From Bacteroidia bacterium (GTDB lineage: Bacteria > Bacteroidota > Bacteroidia > J057), in NCBI GenBank assembly GCA_033391075.1, contig JAWPMV010000001.1, forward strand, positions 3,100,001 to 3,164,000: a DNA stretch of 64,000 nucleotides, written 5' to 3'. Below are positions 9,747-18,701 of this stretch, in pieces. Numbering within the stretch: position 1 is the first letter of the stretch; every line of letters starts with the position of its first letter. Position numbers and translations under genes: made by a program. The notes below the pieces were generated by a model. It made no database searches and was not told where the DNA came from. It worked only from the letters and a program-made list of their open reading frames with translations.

Positions 9747-10730
9747 ATGCAAAAAATCCGATGGGGCATCCTCGGCCCCGGGAACATCGCCCGAAAATTT
9801 AGCGACGGACTACAATTACTACCCCAGGCAAAGATTCAAGCGGTAGCTTCTTCCAATCCCCAAAGAGCAGCAAGTTTCGCACAGGACTTCAAGGTTCCCA
9901 ATATACATGAGAGTTATGAGTCGCTGGCAAATGATCCCGAAGTGGATATCATTTACGTAGCCACTACTCACAATTTTCATGAAGAACATGCCCTGATCTG
10001 TATCAATGCAGGCAAAAATGTCCTGGTAGAAAAACCCCTCGCGACAAATCTTATGCAAGTAGACCGGATCATGAATGCTGCCAAAGAAAAAGGCGTATTT
10101 CTGATGGAAGCGATGTGGACCAGATTTATACCAGCATGGGTAGAAATCAGAAAATGGATAGCTGATGGATTGATCGGAGAAATAAAATACCTGAGGGCAG
10201 ATTTCGGTTTTTTTGGAAAATGGGATCCTCTTAATAGAAAATATAATCCTGAATTGGCTGGAGGGGCTTTGTTGGATATTGGCATCTACCCTATTGCGCT
10301 GGCTTATATGCTATTTGGTGAAGAACCCAGTCGGGTTGAAACTATGGCCAGGCTCGCAAAAACCGGTGTTGACGAACAATCTATTTATCTCTTTGAATAC
10401 GAAAATGGAGCTATTGCCGAATTGAGTTCATGCTTTACTGGAGAAACCGGTAGAGAGGCTTTGATCCTTGGTACCAAAGGTCAGATCAGGGTGCCCATGT
10501 TCTGGAAAGCACAAGAGGCCTTTCTGGATATCCATGGAGGAGAAAGCAGGCATTCAAAATTTGAATTGGCAAGCTTTGGTTTACAGTATCAGGCAATCTA
10601 TATCATGGAGGCCCTTTTGGCTGAAAAAAAAGAAACGGAATGGATGCCTTGGGCAGAAACTCGAAGAATCATGAAGCGCATGGACAGCCTAAGAGCAAGC
10701 TGGGGAATGAAATATCCCTGGGAAGTCTGA
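9747..10730 (+). CDS. Gfo/Idh/MocA family oxidoreductase (dihydrodiol dehydrogenase-like)
   Basis: A 327-residue cytoplasmic NAD(P)-dependent oxidoreductase. It has the Rossmann start RWGILGPGNIA, the EKP motif in VLVEKPLATN and the family signature MEAMWTRFIPA seen in dimeric dihydrodiol dehydrogenase-like members, followed by LLDIGIYPIALAY. It probably acts on a sugar or diol; the exact substrate is not readable. The start is ATG 9747, not the TTG at 9723. Only 36 bp separate it from the divergent DUF819 start, so the two promoters must overlap or lie inside the genes. Confidence 0.88.
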   Translation: MQKIRWGILGPGNIARKFSDGLQLLPQAKIQAVASSNPQRAASFAQDFKVPNIHESYESLANDPEVDIIYVATTHNFHEEHALICINAGKNVLVEKPLATNLMQVDRIMNAAKEKGVFLMEAMWTRFIPAWVEIRKWIADGLIGEIKYLRADFGFFGKWDPLNRKYNPELAGGALLDIGIYPIALAYMLFGEEPSRVETMARLAKTGVDEQSIYLFEYENGAIAELSSCFTGETGREALILGTKGQIRVPMFWKAQEAFLDIHGGESRHSKFELASFGLQYQAIYIMEALLAEKKETEWMPWAETRRIMKRMDSLRASWGMKYPWEV

Positions 10731-10782
10731 GAATTACAACGACATTTCGCAATAAAATTCCTAATTTGAACACCAATCATTT

Positions 10783-11772
10783 ATGAAGAAGATATTTGTC
10801 ACAGGACCAGATGGTTTGTTGGGTAGTAATCTGGTGAGATTACTGTTGGAAAGAGGCTATGAAGTCAAGGCCATGGTCCAGCCCGGAAGAGATTCGAAAA
10901 CCCTGGAAGGGCTGGAAATCGAGAAGGTTGCCAGTGATCTATTGGATGCAGAGAAAGTGATGGAAGCCAGTGCAGGAGCTGATGCCATTATCCATGTGGC
11001 CGCAATAACCTCCGTTTGGCCCTCAAGGGGAGATATCTATCATAAAGTCAATGTCGAAGGCACCCGAAATGTAGCCAAAGCTGCTTTAGCCCATAAAGTA
11101 GAAAGGTTTATCTATGTAGGCAGTGCCAGTTCTTATGGATTTGGCCCCATAGATAATGCCGGAACAGAGGATAGTCCGTACCAATCCGCCAAATACGGTC
11201 TGGATTATATAGATACAAAGAGACAGGCTCAGTTGGAGGTAATGGAGATGGTTGAAAAAGAAGGCCTGCCCGGCATAGTAGTAAATCCAACCTTCATGAT
11301 TGGTCCCTATGATTCCAAACCCAGTTCAGGAGCCATGATTGTTGCAGCTGCCAAAGGAAGTATCCCTTCTTATACCAGCGGAGGGAAAAACTGGGTAGCC
11401 GTAAAGGATGTAGCAACAGGTATTTGCAATGCCCTTACAATGGGGAAGATTGGAGAGGCCTATATTCTTGGAGGGGAAAACCTATCTTATAAAGATGCCC
11501 TAAGCAGAATTTGCAAAACCGTTGGGAAACCTGCACCCGGATTTCAGGCACCCAGTTTCCTGGTAAAATTTGCCGGCCGGATGGGCTCCCTCTTTGGAAG
11601 TTTGACAGGGAAAACCCCAAAACTCAGCTATCCCATGGCATGGATTGCCTGCGATGGACATTATTTTTCACCGGAAAAAGCTATAAAAGAATTAAATCTA
11701 CCCCAGACTCCTCTGGAAACAGCCGTGAACGATGCATATAATTGGTTCAAAGAAAACGCTTACTTAGATTAA
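10783..11772 (+). CDS. NAD-dependent epimerase/dehydratase family protein (extended SDR)
   Basis: A 329-residue extended short-chain dehydrogenase. The nucleotide-binding start FVTGPDGLLGSNL is a slightly altered TGxxGxxG, followed by the SDR segment VHVAAITS. The active-site Tyr/Lys pair is probably YIDTKRQAQ (about residue 143), with VVNPTFMIGP behind it. It resembles dihydroflavonol-4-reductase and 3-beta-hydroxysteroid dehydrogenase-like members, but the substrate is unknown. The next SDR gene begins on the base after its stop codon, so they are one operon. Confidence 0.85.
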   Translation: MKKIFVTGPDGLLGSNLVRLLLERGYEVKAMVQPGRDSKTLEGLEIEKVASDLLDAEKVMEASAGADAIIHVAAITSVWPSRGDIYHKVNVEGTRNVAKAALAHKVERFIYVGSASSYGFGPIDNAGTEDSPYQSAKYGLDYIDTKRQAQLEVMEMVEKEGLPGIVVNPTFMIGPYDSKPSSGAMIVAAAKGSIPSYTSGGKNWVAVKDVATGICNALTMGKIGEAYILGGENLSYKDALSRICKTVGKPAPGFQAPSFLVKFAGRMGSLFGSLTGKTPKLSYPMAWIACDGHYFSPEKAIKELNLPQTPLETAVNDAYNWFKENAYLD

Positions 11773-12606
11773 ATGACGCTCAAAAACAAAGTAGCTATCG
11801 TAACGGGTTCCAGTATGGGAATCGGCAAAGCCATTTCCCATGCCCTGGGTGCGGCGGGATGCAAAGTGGTACTCAATGGTCGAACCACAGATCGATTACA
11901 CTCTGCTGCTGCAGAAATGGAATCCAAAGGATATGAAGTATTCCCTATTGCAGCAGATGTCAGCAATTGGGAGGATTGTGAAAGACTGCTTAAAGAAACC
12001 GTAGCTCATTTTGGAAGATTGGATATCCTTATCAATAATGCGGGTGCTGCCACTCGAGGCCCGGTTGCTGATTTGACACCCGATGTATTTCAAAAGGTCA
12101 CTAATATCAACCTATTAGGTTCGATTTTTCCCAGCAAAGCTGCCCTTTCAAGCTTAAAAGAAAGCAAGGGAAGTATAATCTTCATTTCAAGTATAGCATC
12201 CTTTTATGGCATTCCATATAACTCTATCTACAGTGCTACAAAAAAAGCCCTTACCGCCTTTTCTGAATCCCTGAGAATTGAGACCGAATCGGATGGCATC
12301 CACATAGGAATCGCATATGTGGGATTCACCCAAAATGATCCTAAGAAAATTATTCTTGATTCTGATGGACAAAGAATTTATCTCGAAAATAGAGAAGGAA
12401 TAAAAAAGCAAAGCCCTGAACAGGTCGCTGACATTATCCTGAATATGATTCAGGCAAGAAAAAATACCTATACCCTTTCTCTTGCTGGAAAAGGTCTCAG
12501 TTTTATCTCAAAATTTGCCCCCTGGCTGATCAAATTTATCTACCGGAAAAATCTCGGGACCATCAAAGAAGCTTCAAGTGGGACTCCCAGATATGTGGAT
12601 AGTTAA
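11773..12606 (+). CDS. Classical short-chain dehydrogenase/reductase
   Basis: A 277-residue classical SDR. It shows the cofactor motif TGSSMGIG (residues 12–19), NNAG at about 90, and a catalytic Ser followed by YSATK (about residue 155), then the usual SESLRIE helix. Its ATG follows the previous TAA with no gap, indicating translational coupling with the extended SDR. The two probably act in one modification pathway, possibly on a lipid or steroid-like substrate; that is inference. Confidence 0.88.
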   Translation: MTLKNKVAIVTGSSMGIGKAISHALGAAGCKVVLNGRTTDRLHSAAAEMESKGYEVFPIAADVSNWEDCERLLKETVAHFGRLDILINNAGAATRGPVADLTPDVFQKVTNINLLGSIFPSKAALSSLKESKGSIIFISSIASFYGIPYNSIYSATKKALTAFSESLRIETESDGIHIGIAYVGFTQNDPKKIILDSDGQRIYLENREGIKKQSPEQVADIILNMIQARKNTYTLSLAGKGLSFISKFAPWLIKFIYRKNLGTIKEASSGTPRYVDS

Positions 12607-12722
12607 GGGCGCAAATCCAGTTTCAAACTTTTAATTTCGAGGATTTTCAATAGCTAAGCTTCTGTTTGTCAAAGATTTTCAAAATCATTACTTTGGACGT
12701 TCTTCTTTTGTAAGACCTGTTC

Positions 12723-14606
12723 ATGATACACAAACGCACATTTCTATTAAGCCTAATCCTTTTAATCAGCATTCCCCTTCTTTTCTCACAACAGTATGCA
12801 GTCAAACTGGATAGCATACTGACAGCAAGTGAAAAAGAAGCTGACGATACCCTCAAAGTATTAGCCATTCTTGAGTATCGGTATTCTTTGGCAAAAGGAG
12901 ATTCTCTTCTTTCCAGTGCCTTGCTTTTCCATGCCCTGGAGATCAGCAGGAAAAATGGATCTCCTTATATTCAACAAAAGATCGATTATCATCAGGGAGA
13001 ATTGTTTTATCAACATGGAGAACTTGATAAAGCATATCCATTTTACAAGCAAGTATTCAATTACTGGAAAAGCGAAAATGACACCATTGAGTTTGTAAAT
13101 GCAAAACTAAACCTAATCAGCCTTGATTATGATATGCAAGACTTCCAATGGGCGGTCAAAAAAGCCGATTCCCTGGCTATTTTTTGTAAGCAGTATGGAC
13201 TCGAACATCTCGAATTTAAAGCGAGAAGTCTGGCAGGGCTTTGTCACGATCATCTGGAGAACAATTTGCTGGCACTCGAAAACTACCAGCAGTGCGCCAA
13301 CTATTTTGAACAGATTGCAGATACTGGCAGGTGGGCAGACAATCTCTCCTATATGGGAGCAATTACGGATAAATTGAAGCAATACGGCCGTACCAAGAAG
13401 CTGTACAAGAAATGCATTGAACTTTACAAGGCAAAAGAAGATTGGGAATTCCTTGCCCTGGTTCAACATAATCTCGGAACTACCTATTTGGCATCCCGTC
13501 AATTTGATTCCGCTGACATTTACATCAGCAAAAGCCTGCAGTTTCATGAAGCCAATCAGTTTCCATTGCGGATAGCAGAAAACCAGGCTCAGCTAGGCCT
13601 ATTGGAAAAAAAGAAAGGGAATTATTCGAAAGCCCGGGAGTATATACAGAAGGCCATTACAGTTTTTAGAGAAGTTGATTACCACTATTGGGTTATTGAT
13701 CTGGATATTGCAATTGGAGAAATGTTGATGGAAGGATTAGAAATTGAGGATGGATTCAGGAAAATCAAAAGCTCAGAGGCTCTGGCAGAAAAAGCTGCTG
13801 GCCCCAAACACCGCATGGGTGTTTACAAATCAGTTTCAACTGCATATGCCAGAAAGGGAATGGATAAACTTGCGCAGGAATATTTGCACAAGCACCTTAG
13901 CATAAAAGATAGTCTGTATGATTCGCAGGAAGCTCGAAAGTTGAATGAGCTGCAAATCATCTATGATACAGAGCGAAAGGAAAAGGAAATCCTGCTTCAA
14001 AAACAAGAAAATGAAAACCTGAGAAAAGCTGCAGAATTACACAAAATTCAAATAAGAAATCTCTGGATAGTATCAGCTCTCATTCTTGGAATCGGAATTT
14101 TAGCCCTAATCATTTACCGACAAAAGACCATCCGCGAACAACTTATTCAGAAAGCAGAGAAAAAGGAGTTGGAAAGAGAATTGGAATTTAAGCATCGGGA
14201 ATTAACTACTCACACCTTGCATCTGGTTTCAAAAAACAAGTTGTTGACGGGATTGAAAGAATCCTTAGGGAATCTAAAAACAAAAGGAGAAGATACTCAA
14301 GCCATTTCTTCTTTGGTAGCATCTATAGATCATGATTTACGGACCGACAATGATTGGGAGAACTTTGAAAAATACTTTCGGGAAGTTTATACAGATTTTG
14401 ATGAGAAGATAAAAAGAGCCTTTTCAGAATTGACGGGTAATGAAATTCGTTTGATCACCTTGATGAAAATGAACCTTTCATCCAAAGAAATAGCTGGAAT
14501 ATTAAATATAACTCCAGAGAGTGTTAACAAAGCAAGATATAGATTGAGGAAGAAGCTGAAACTGGACAAAGACCAAACTTTACAGCAATTTATTCTGGCC
14601 CTATAA
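12723..14606 (+). CDS. TPR protein with transmembrane segment and C-terminal LuxR-type HTH
   Basis: A 627-residue membrane-bound regulator. A signal sequence (to about residue 23) leads into about six to seven tetratricopeptide repeats filling residues 30–420. A transmembrane helix follows at about 445–465 (IVSALILGIGILALIIYRQ), then a cytoplasmic coiled coil and a C-terminal helix-turn-helix (LSSKEIAGILNITPESVNKA). This is the widespread Bacteroidota arrangement of a periplasmic TPR sensor with a cytoplasmic DNA-binding tail. Its target is unknown. It is convergent with the cytolysin-like gene and shares a terminator region with it. Confidence 0.85.
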   Translation: MIHKRTFLLSLILLISIPLLFSQQYAVKLDSILTASEKEADDTLKVLAILEYRYSLAKGDSLLSSALLFHALEISRKNGSPYIQQKIDYHQGELFYQHGELDKAYPFYKQVFNYWKSENDTIEFVNAKLNLISLDYDMQDFQWAVKKADSLAIFCKQYGLEHLEFKARSLAGLCHDHLENNLLALENYQQCANYFEQIADTGRWADNLSYMGAITDKLKQYGRTKKLYKKCIELYKAKEDWEFLALVQHNLGTTYLASRQFDSADIYISKSLQFHEANQFPLRIAENQAQLGLLEKKKGNYSKAREYIQKAITVFREVDYHYWVIDLDIAIGEMLMEGLEIEDGFRKIKSSEALAEKAAGPKHRMGVYKSVSTAYARKGMDKLAQEYLHKHLSIKDSLYDSQEARKLNELQIIYDTERKEKEILLQKQENENLRKAAELHKIQIRNLWIVSALILGIGILALIIYRQKTIREQLIQKAEKKELERELEFKHRELTTHTLHLVSKNKLLTGLKESLGNLKTKGEDTQAISSLVASIDHDLRTDNDWENFEKYFREVYTDFDEKIKRAFSELTGNEIRLITLMKMNLSSKEIAGILNITPESVNKARYRLRKKLKLDKDQTLQQFILAL

Positions 14607-14610
14607 AAAA

Positions 14611-14634
14611 CGGTCGGGACCTTCGCCCCGACCG
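14611..14634 (-). terminator. Intrinsic terminator of the cytolysin-like gene
   Basis: CGGTCGGG (14611–14618) pairs with CCCGACCG (14627–14634). Read on the minus strand the hairpin is followed by a run of six T, which fits termination of the cytolysin-like gene. It also lies directly behind the TPR gene stop on the plus strand. Confidence 0.85.
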
Positions 14635-14652
14635 TCATACTACATCTAACCG

Positions 14653-16464
14653 CTAAAGGTCCAATGGACCCACAATCACATTTCTATCCATGTCGTAGTA
14701 CACATATTTGTCTCCTTCCAGGTTGAAAATAGCGGCTACATTCCTATCAGAATTCAATACCAATCTCATACATGCTCCAACTGCACTAAAGGGAATTTCT
14801 AAAGCGGCTTCCCGGCTTTTTATTTGAAAGTCAGAGATAGGCCTTGGTGAACTAAAGGTTCCTGATTCGTAGAGGGTATATTCTGTCCCTTCCAAATTGA
14901 AGAGGCAAGCGATTTCCCGATTTCCGATAGATGCATCCAATCCAGCTCCAATTGCAGAAAATGGAGGCCCCCACTGAGAGAGAGGGAAAGGGCCTGTAAA
15001 TGTACCATCAGGTTTCCAGCCAGTATAACGGGTTCCCAGTTTATCAAAAAAGATCATTTGATTCGTAGGGTTCCAGGCGCGCATATTTAATGCCGCACCT
15101 ATACCATCATTTCTAAAAGGATTGGTATTATCCGGCCCCCATTGCCAAAGATCAAAAGGACCTACAACTCCCCCGCTTCTACTCACTCCTACATATTCAT
15201 TAGAAATTTTGTCAATCAGATACATGGGATAGGTTAAAGTCCCTGGAGCGCCAGCTGAAGCCGCGGCTCCTACACTTTGACGTGCGTCGGTAAAAACAGG
15301 AATTCCCCCACTTACATTTTCACATTCTGTAACGGTATATTTCGTTGCCAAATTTGCTTTGACTACGATAGATGGATCTTCCAGACTTCTTACCACATAA
15401 GAAATAGGAGCTCCATTATTAATCGCTCCCCCCTCTTCAATAAAGGTCTTTACATCTTCCATACTTCCGACCAAAGCACCAGCCGCCAAATTTGCATCCC
15501 CTCCATAGGCATATCCGGAAATCCTAACATTGTCCAATTCATTTACTACACTCACATCTACCGATCCACTTCCACTAACAACCGCCCCATTGAAAGAACC
15601 CTCAACAGCCGCTTTTATGTCTGAGGAACTTTGGGTGGATTGAATGAGTAAATAGAAGATACGTCCGTAATTCACAGAAGAGATATAAGTCGCAGGATTA
15701 TCCTCGCTTACATACTTCGCCAAATCATCGGGTGTCACACTGGGATCAAAAGCGTTTTCAATGTCCGGGATATCCAGAACGATGCTGTAAAGCGATTGGG
15801 TGACTTTTACAAAAATGCTATTGAAGTTGAAGGAACTGTTGTAGTCAAATGATCCTTTGACTTCTGTAGCCAAAGTCGAGAATTCTGCATTCATTTTTAC
15901 CCCCACTTCTTGTAGAGAACGAACTTCTTCTCTTTCATAGGAGATATTAGCAGTCAGCGTTCCATTATTGTTGCCGATCAAATCATTGGTTGCCTGCGCA
16001 ATCTTTGAGAAACTTACTTCCCCTACATTTTCCGTAACAATGGAAGAGCCATTGAGGGTATTTATGGTAATGGTTCCAGGTCCTCTTTTCAGAGGGATGA
16101 TTCGAGGTGCTCCTTCGAAAACAGATTTTCCTTGCAAAAAATTTCCTGGGTAAATGATCTCTGCATTATTGGAAGCATAAAGAACAAAGTCTTCTGCATT
16201 TTGAGAAAGGTCCACCTCAAACTCACTACAGATCCAGATTTCATCTTCAAAAAATTCTTGTTCATCTACTGAATTTGTGGAATCAACATTCTCGAAGGTT
16301 GTTGGATTAACTATGGTCTGACCTAAATTTACTACTTGTTCAAAAGAGCTATTTTCAGGCATGGGTCCGGGGCCCTGGGTTCCCTCACAGGATAGTAGCA
16401 CACTAGCAGAAGCCCATAAAATGAGTAGACTTTTCATAGTCAATAAGGCATGTTTCTTTTTCAT
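14653..16464 (-). CDS. Thiol-activated (cholesterol-dependent) cytolysin-like lipoprotein with hemopexin-like C-terminus
   Basis: A 603-residue protein. The signal peptide ends in VLLSC, a lipobox, so it should be lipid-anchored. Residues about 60–390 follow the cholesterol-dependent cytolysin core: NNAEIIYPGNFLQGKS (the NxxxYPGxxL element), VLDIPD, and TYISSVNYGRIFYLLIQST, close to the CDC segment YISSVAYGRxxYLKLETT, then PISYVVRSLEDPSIV. The membrane-recognition domain 4 with its Trp-rich undecapeptide is absent. In its place, from about residue 412, are four imperfect repeats of the form FxxxGTxYT…GPFxLSQWG…GAxLD, resembling hemopexin blades. The pore-forming assignment is homology by eye; the host target is unknown. 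Confidence 0.75.
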   Translation of the reverse strand: MKKKHALLTMKSLLILWASASVLLSCEGTQGPGPMPENSSFEQVVNLGQTIVNPTTFENVDSTNSVDEQEFFEDEIWICSEFEVDLSQNAEDFVLYASNNAEIIYPGNFLQGKSVFEGAPRIIPLKRGPGTITINTLNGSSIVTENVGEVSFSKIAQATNDLIGNNNGTLTANISYEREEVRSLQEVGVKMNAEFSTLATEVKGSFDYNSSFNFNSIFVKVTQSLYSIVLDIPDIENAFDPSVTPDDLAKYVSEDNPATYISSVNYGRIFYLLIQSTQSSSDIKAAVEGSFNGAVVSGSGSVDVSVVNELDNVRISGYAYGGDANLAAGALVGSMEDVKTFIEEGGAINNGAPISYVVRSLEDPSIVVKANLATKYTVTECENVSGGIPVFTDARQSVGAAASAGAPGTLTYPMYLIDKISNEYVGVSRSGGVVGPFDLWQWGPDNTNPFRNDGIGAALNMRAWNPTNQMIFFDKLGTRYTGWKPDGTFTGPFPLSQWGPPFSAIGAGLDASIGNREIACLFNLEGTEYTLYESGTFSSPRPISDFQIKSREAALEIPFSAVGACMRLVLNSDRNVAAIFNLEGDKYVYYDMDRNVIVGPLDL

Positions 16465-16540
16465 TTCTCTTTTGTTATGTGATTGATTGAAATACCATCA
16501 CAAATACCAGAAAACAGCCTTCAGGGGCTAAAAAAGCCGA

Positions 16541-16590
16541 TGGACATCGAGTGGACAATGCTTTTTTAGCTTATGGACAAAGTATGGACA
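16541..16590 (-). promoter_or_regulatory. Four phased TGTCCA boxes upstream of the cytolysin-like gene
   Basis: TGGACA (TGTCCA on the coding strand of the cytolysin gene) occurs at 16541, 16552, 16574 and 16585. The steps are 11, 22 and 11 bp, so all four sit on one face of the helix, 77–126 bp upstream of the start codon. Direct repeats with 11-bp spacing are typical of OmpR/PhoB-type and LytTR-type activators. The cognate regulator is not identified. Confidence 0.6.
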
Positions 16591-16620
16591 AGGGCCCGAA
16601 ATCAAGGGTTTATATGCAAA

Positions 16621-16650
16621 AAAGCCAGACCCCTAATGGAATCTGGCTTT
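16621..16650 (-). terminator. Intrinsic terminator of the sterol desaturase gene
   Basis: AAAGCCAGA (16621–16629) pairs with TCTGGCTTT (16642–16650). On the minus strand the stem is followed by a T-run, placing it 24 bp behind the desaturase stop codon. A-T runs on both sides may let it act in both directions. Confidence 0.85.
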
Positions 16651-16673
16651 TTATATTTTGATGCTTTACAAAC

Positions 16674-17969
16674 TTAGTTCGCTACAACTGTTTGCAACTT
16701 TTCATTTTTAGTTTCGGTACCGCGGTCAAAGAAATTTCTCATCCGGATTAGCCAAACTGCAAAAATCCCCAGCAGAAGGTAAGCTCCTATCATGCTAAAC
16801 ACAGCGAAGGGAGTACTCCACAAGAGAATCGGAATACAAATGGCCCATAGCGCCAAGCGGAAATAATCTGCCCAAAGCGCCCATTTCTTGCGCTCCAGAA
16901 TCACCCCATGTGCAAAGACAGAATAGGTAACCAAGATAGTAAGTGCTATAATTTGTGGACTTGCAATCAGATCACCTACCGAGGGCAACTCAAAGGTCTT
17001 TTTGATGAGCAGGAGGCTAATAAACCCTATCATGGTCAGCAAAACAGAAAAGAAAATGTAAAGTTGCAGGCGAAAAGGGGTCTTTGCCACATACTTTCTT
17101 CTGTTCCCATTTTCATCCACGCTAAATTCTGCAGGAGTACTATCCGCTCCTTCCGGATTCCAGCTGGGTGGTTTGAGGAAAATCTTAATCTTATCCTGCC
17201 AGTGGGTAGCTTCTTTCGCCCTCCTAAAGAGATCAGCCCAATAGAAGAAATAAGCTCTATAAGGACTGCTACTTTCAAAACCGGTAGTGATCCCAAAATC
17301 TGGTTCTTCTTCTTCCTCTCTGAAGGTTCCGAGCATTTTGTCCCAGATGATAAATACGTGTCCGTAATTCATATCCAGGTATTTTTCATTTCTAGCATGG
17401 TGAACTCGGTGATGAGAAGGAGTAACCATAAATTTCTCCAGGATCCCCATTTTATTGACCAGACGGGTATGGGAAACAAATTGATACAAACCGATGAATA
17501 CAATGACGGAGGTCGTCATTACCGGATCGAATCCCAGAATAGGCATCCAAATCCAGAAGAATGCTCTGTTGATTACCGCGAAGGCTGAAACCCGGAACAC
17601 AGTTGTCATATTCAGTTCTTCACTCTGATGGTGAACGATATGCGCCGCCCACATGAAATTGATTTCATGGCTCAACCTGTGATGCCAATAAGCGAGAAAA
17701 TCACCAATCAAGAGTCCTACAAACCAGGTCGCAGGATTATTGGGTACTTGCCAGGGAGCTACATTTTCAAATAGCCAGGCAAAGATGAAATACATCATGA
17801 TCACCCAGAAAAAGTCGAATAGGCGCTCCAGCATGCCACAGCAAGCATTCACCAGGGTATCTTCTAAAGAGTATACCTGAACTCCCTTGCGGCGGGAAAC
17901 ATAATATTCGAGGGCAACCAGAATTAACAGAATAGGAACTATAAGTCCGGCGTATTGTAAACCACCCAT
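16674..17969 (-). CDS. Sterol desaturase/fatty acid hydroxylase family protein
   Basis: A 431-residue membrane protein of the di-iron fatty-acid hydroxylase superfamily. The His boxes are in order: HHRLSHE (about residue 96), HIVHHQSEE (about 110) and, after further helices, HHRVHHARN (about 187). The C-terminal third contains extra transmembrane helices. Such enzymes hydroxylate or desaturate lipids with O2. The neighbouring gene is a CREST-like membrane protein, so a lipid-modification locus is plausible. The lipid substrate cannot be deduced. Confidence 0.9.
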   Translation of the reverse strand: MGGLQYAGLIVPILLILVALEYYVSRRKGVQVYSLEDTLVNACCGMLERLFDFFWVIMMYFIFAWLFENVAPWQVPNNPATWFVGLLIGDFLAYWHHRLSHEINFMWAAHIVHHQSEELNMTTVFRVSAFAVINRAFFWIWMPILGFDPVMTTSVIVFIGLYQFVSHTRLVNKMGILEKFMVTPSHHRVHHARNEKYLDMNYGHVFIIWDKMLGTFREEEEEPDFGITTGFESSSPYRAYFFYWADLFRRAKEATHWQDKIKIFLKPPSWNPEGADSTPAEFSVDENGNRRKYVAKTPFRLQLYIFFSVLLTMIGFISLLLIKKTFELPSVGDLIASPQIIALTILVTYSVFAHGVILERKKWALWADYFRLALWAICIPILLWSTPFAVFSMIGAYLLLGIFAVWLIRMRNFFDRGTETKNEKLQTVVAN

Positions 17970-18022
17970 ATGATAATCGTTTTTTATGTTAGATGTATCT
18001 TCTGCGCAAAAGTACTATAATT

Positions 18023-18697
18023 TCATGTCTCCTTGACAAAATTTCTTGCGCCGAGGTAAAGATAAATGGTGTAAATCGACATTAAAACATGACTTATGTC
18101 ATGGAAATTGAACCAGCGACTATAGCTGACCTCCATATTGTAAACATAAGCCGGTATGAGCGCCCAGAGCATTGCGATCAGGACCCACATACTTCCTTTA
18201 TTTTTTGAGCTGAAGTAATTGTAAGCATGTAAAGGGAGCACCATTCCTACCAGACCTATTGAGGAATTGATCTTGACAGCAGAAAAAAGACGTGTAGAAG
18301 GATTGGCTATAACGAGAAAGAAAATGATCAGGTGCAGGATACTCCAAATGCGTAGCCATAAACTCGCTTTCTTTCCCAACTTATCTTCCATGAGGGTAAT
18401 ACTCGATTGTTCGAGCATACAAATTGCCATCGCGCCAAAAGACCAGCCGATTGTTTTCCAGTTAAAAGATAAATAGCCCTGCATAGCGTGCCCCGCTATC
18501 CCGGCAAATCCCATACTTATAACCATTAATATAAAATAGGCTCTCATTTGAGTCACGACAGGATTTCTGCTTTTCATAAATGAGAGGTGGATAAAAGCAA
18601 ATAAGCTCACCACTCCAGTTAGCAGATCAGTTGCACTGGTTACCGGCTCCCGGATTTCCCAGCCCATCCATTCTATAGTCGGATTTAAGATTTCCAT
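18023..18697 (-). CDS. Seven-helix membrane protein resembling the CREST (ceramidase/PAQR) superfamily
   Basis: A 224-residue protein with about seven predicted transmembrane helices. A His in helix 2/3 (IAGHAMQGY, about residue 69) and a late HDISH motif (HxxxH, about residue 201) match the spacing of the metal-binding histidines in alkaline ceramidases and PAQR receptors. It may be a DUF6962-like protein. If the match is right, it is a membrane amide hydrolase. It lies between a sterol desaturase and an aminotransferase-fold gene on the same strand, 4 bp from the latter. Confidence 0.5.
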   Translation of the reverse strand: MEILNPTIEWMGWEIREPVTSATDLLTGVVSLFAFIHLSFMKSRNPVVTQMRAYFILMVISMGFAGIAGHAMQGYLSFNWKTIGWSFGAMAICMLEQSSITLMEDKLGKKASLWLRIWSILHLIIFFLVIANPSTRLFSAVKINSSIGLVGMVLPLHAYNYFSSKNKGSMWVLIAMLWALIPAYVYNMEVSYSRWFNFHDISHVLMSIYTIYLYLGARNFVKET

Positions 18698-18701
18698 ATC
18701 C

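Noticed and set aside
15277..15624. 115-codon plus-strand frame rich in Ile, Tyr and Ser
   Set aside because: It is the antisense of the cytolysin-like gene core, which has clear homology.
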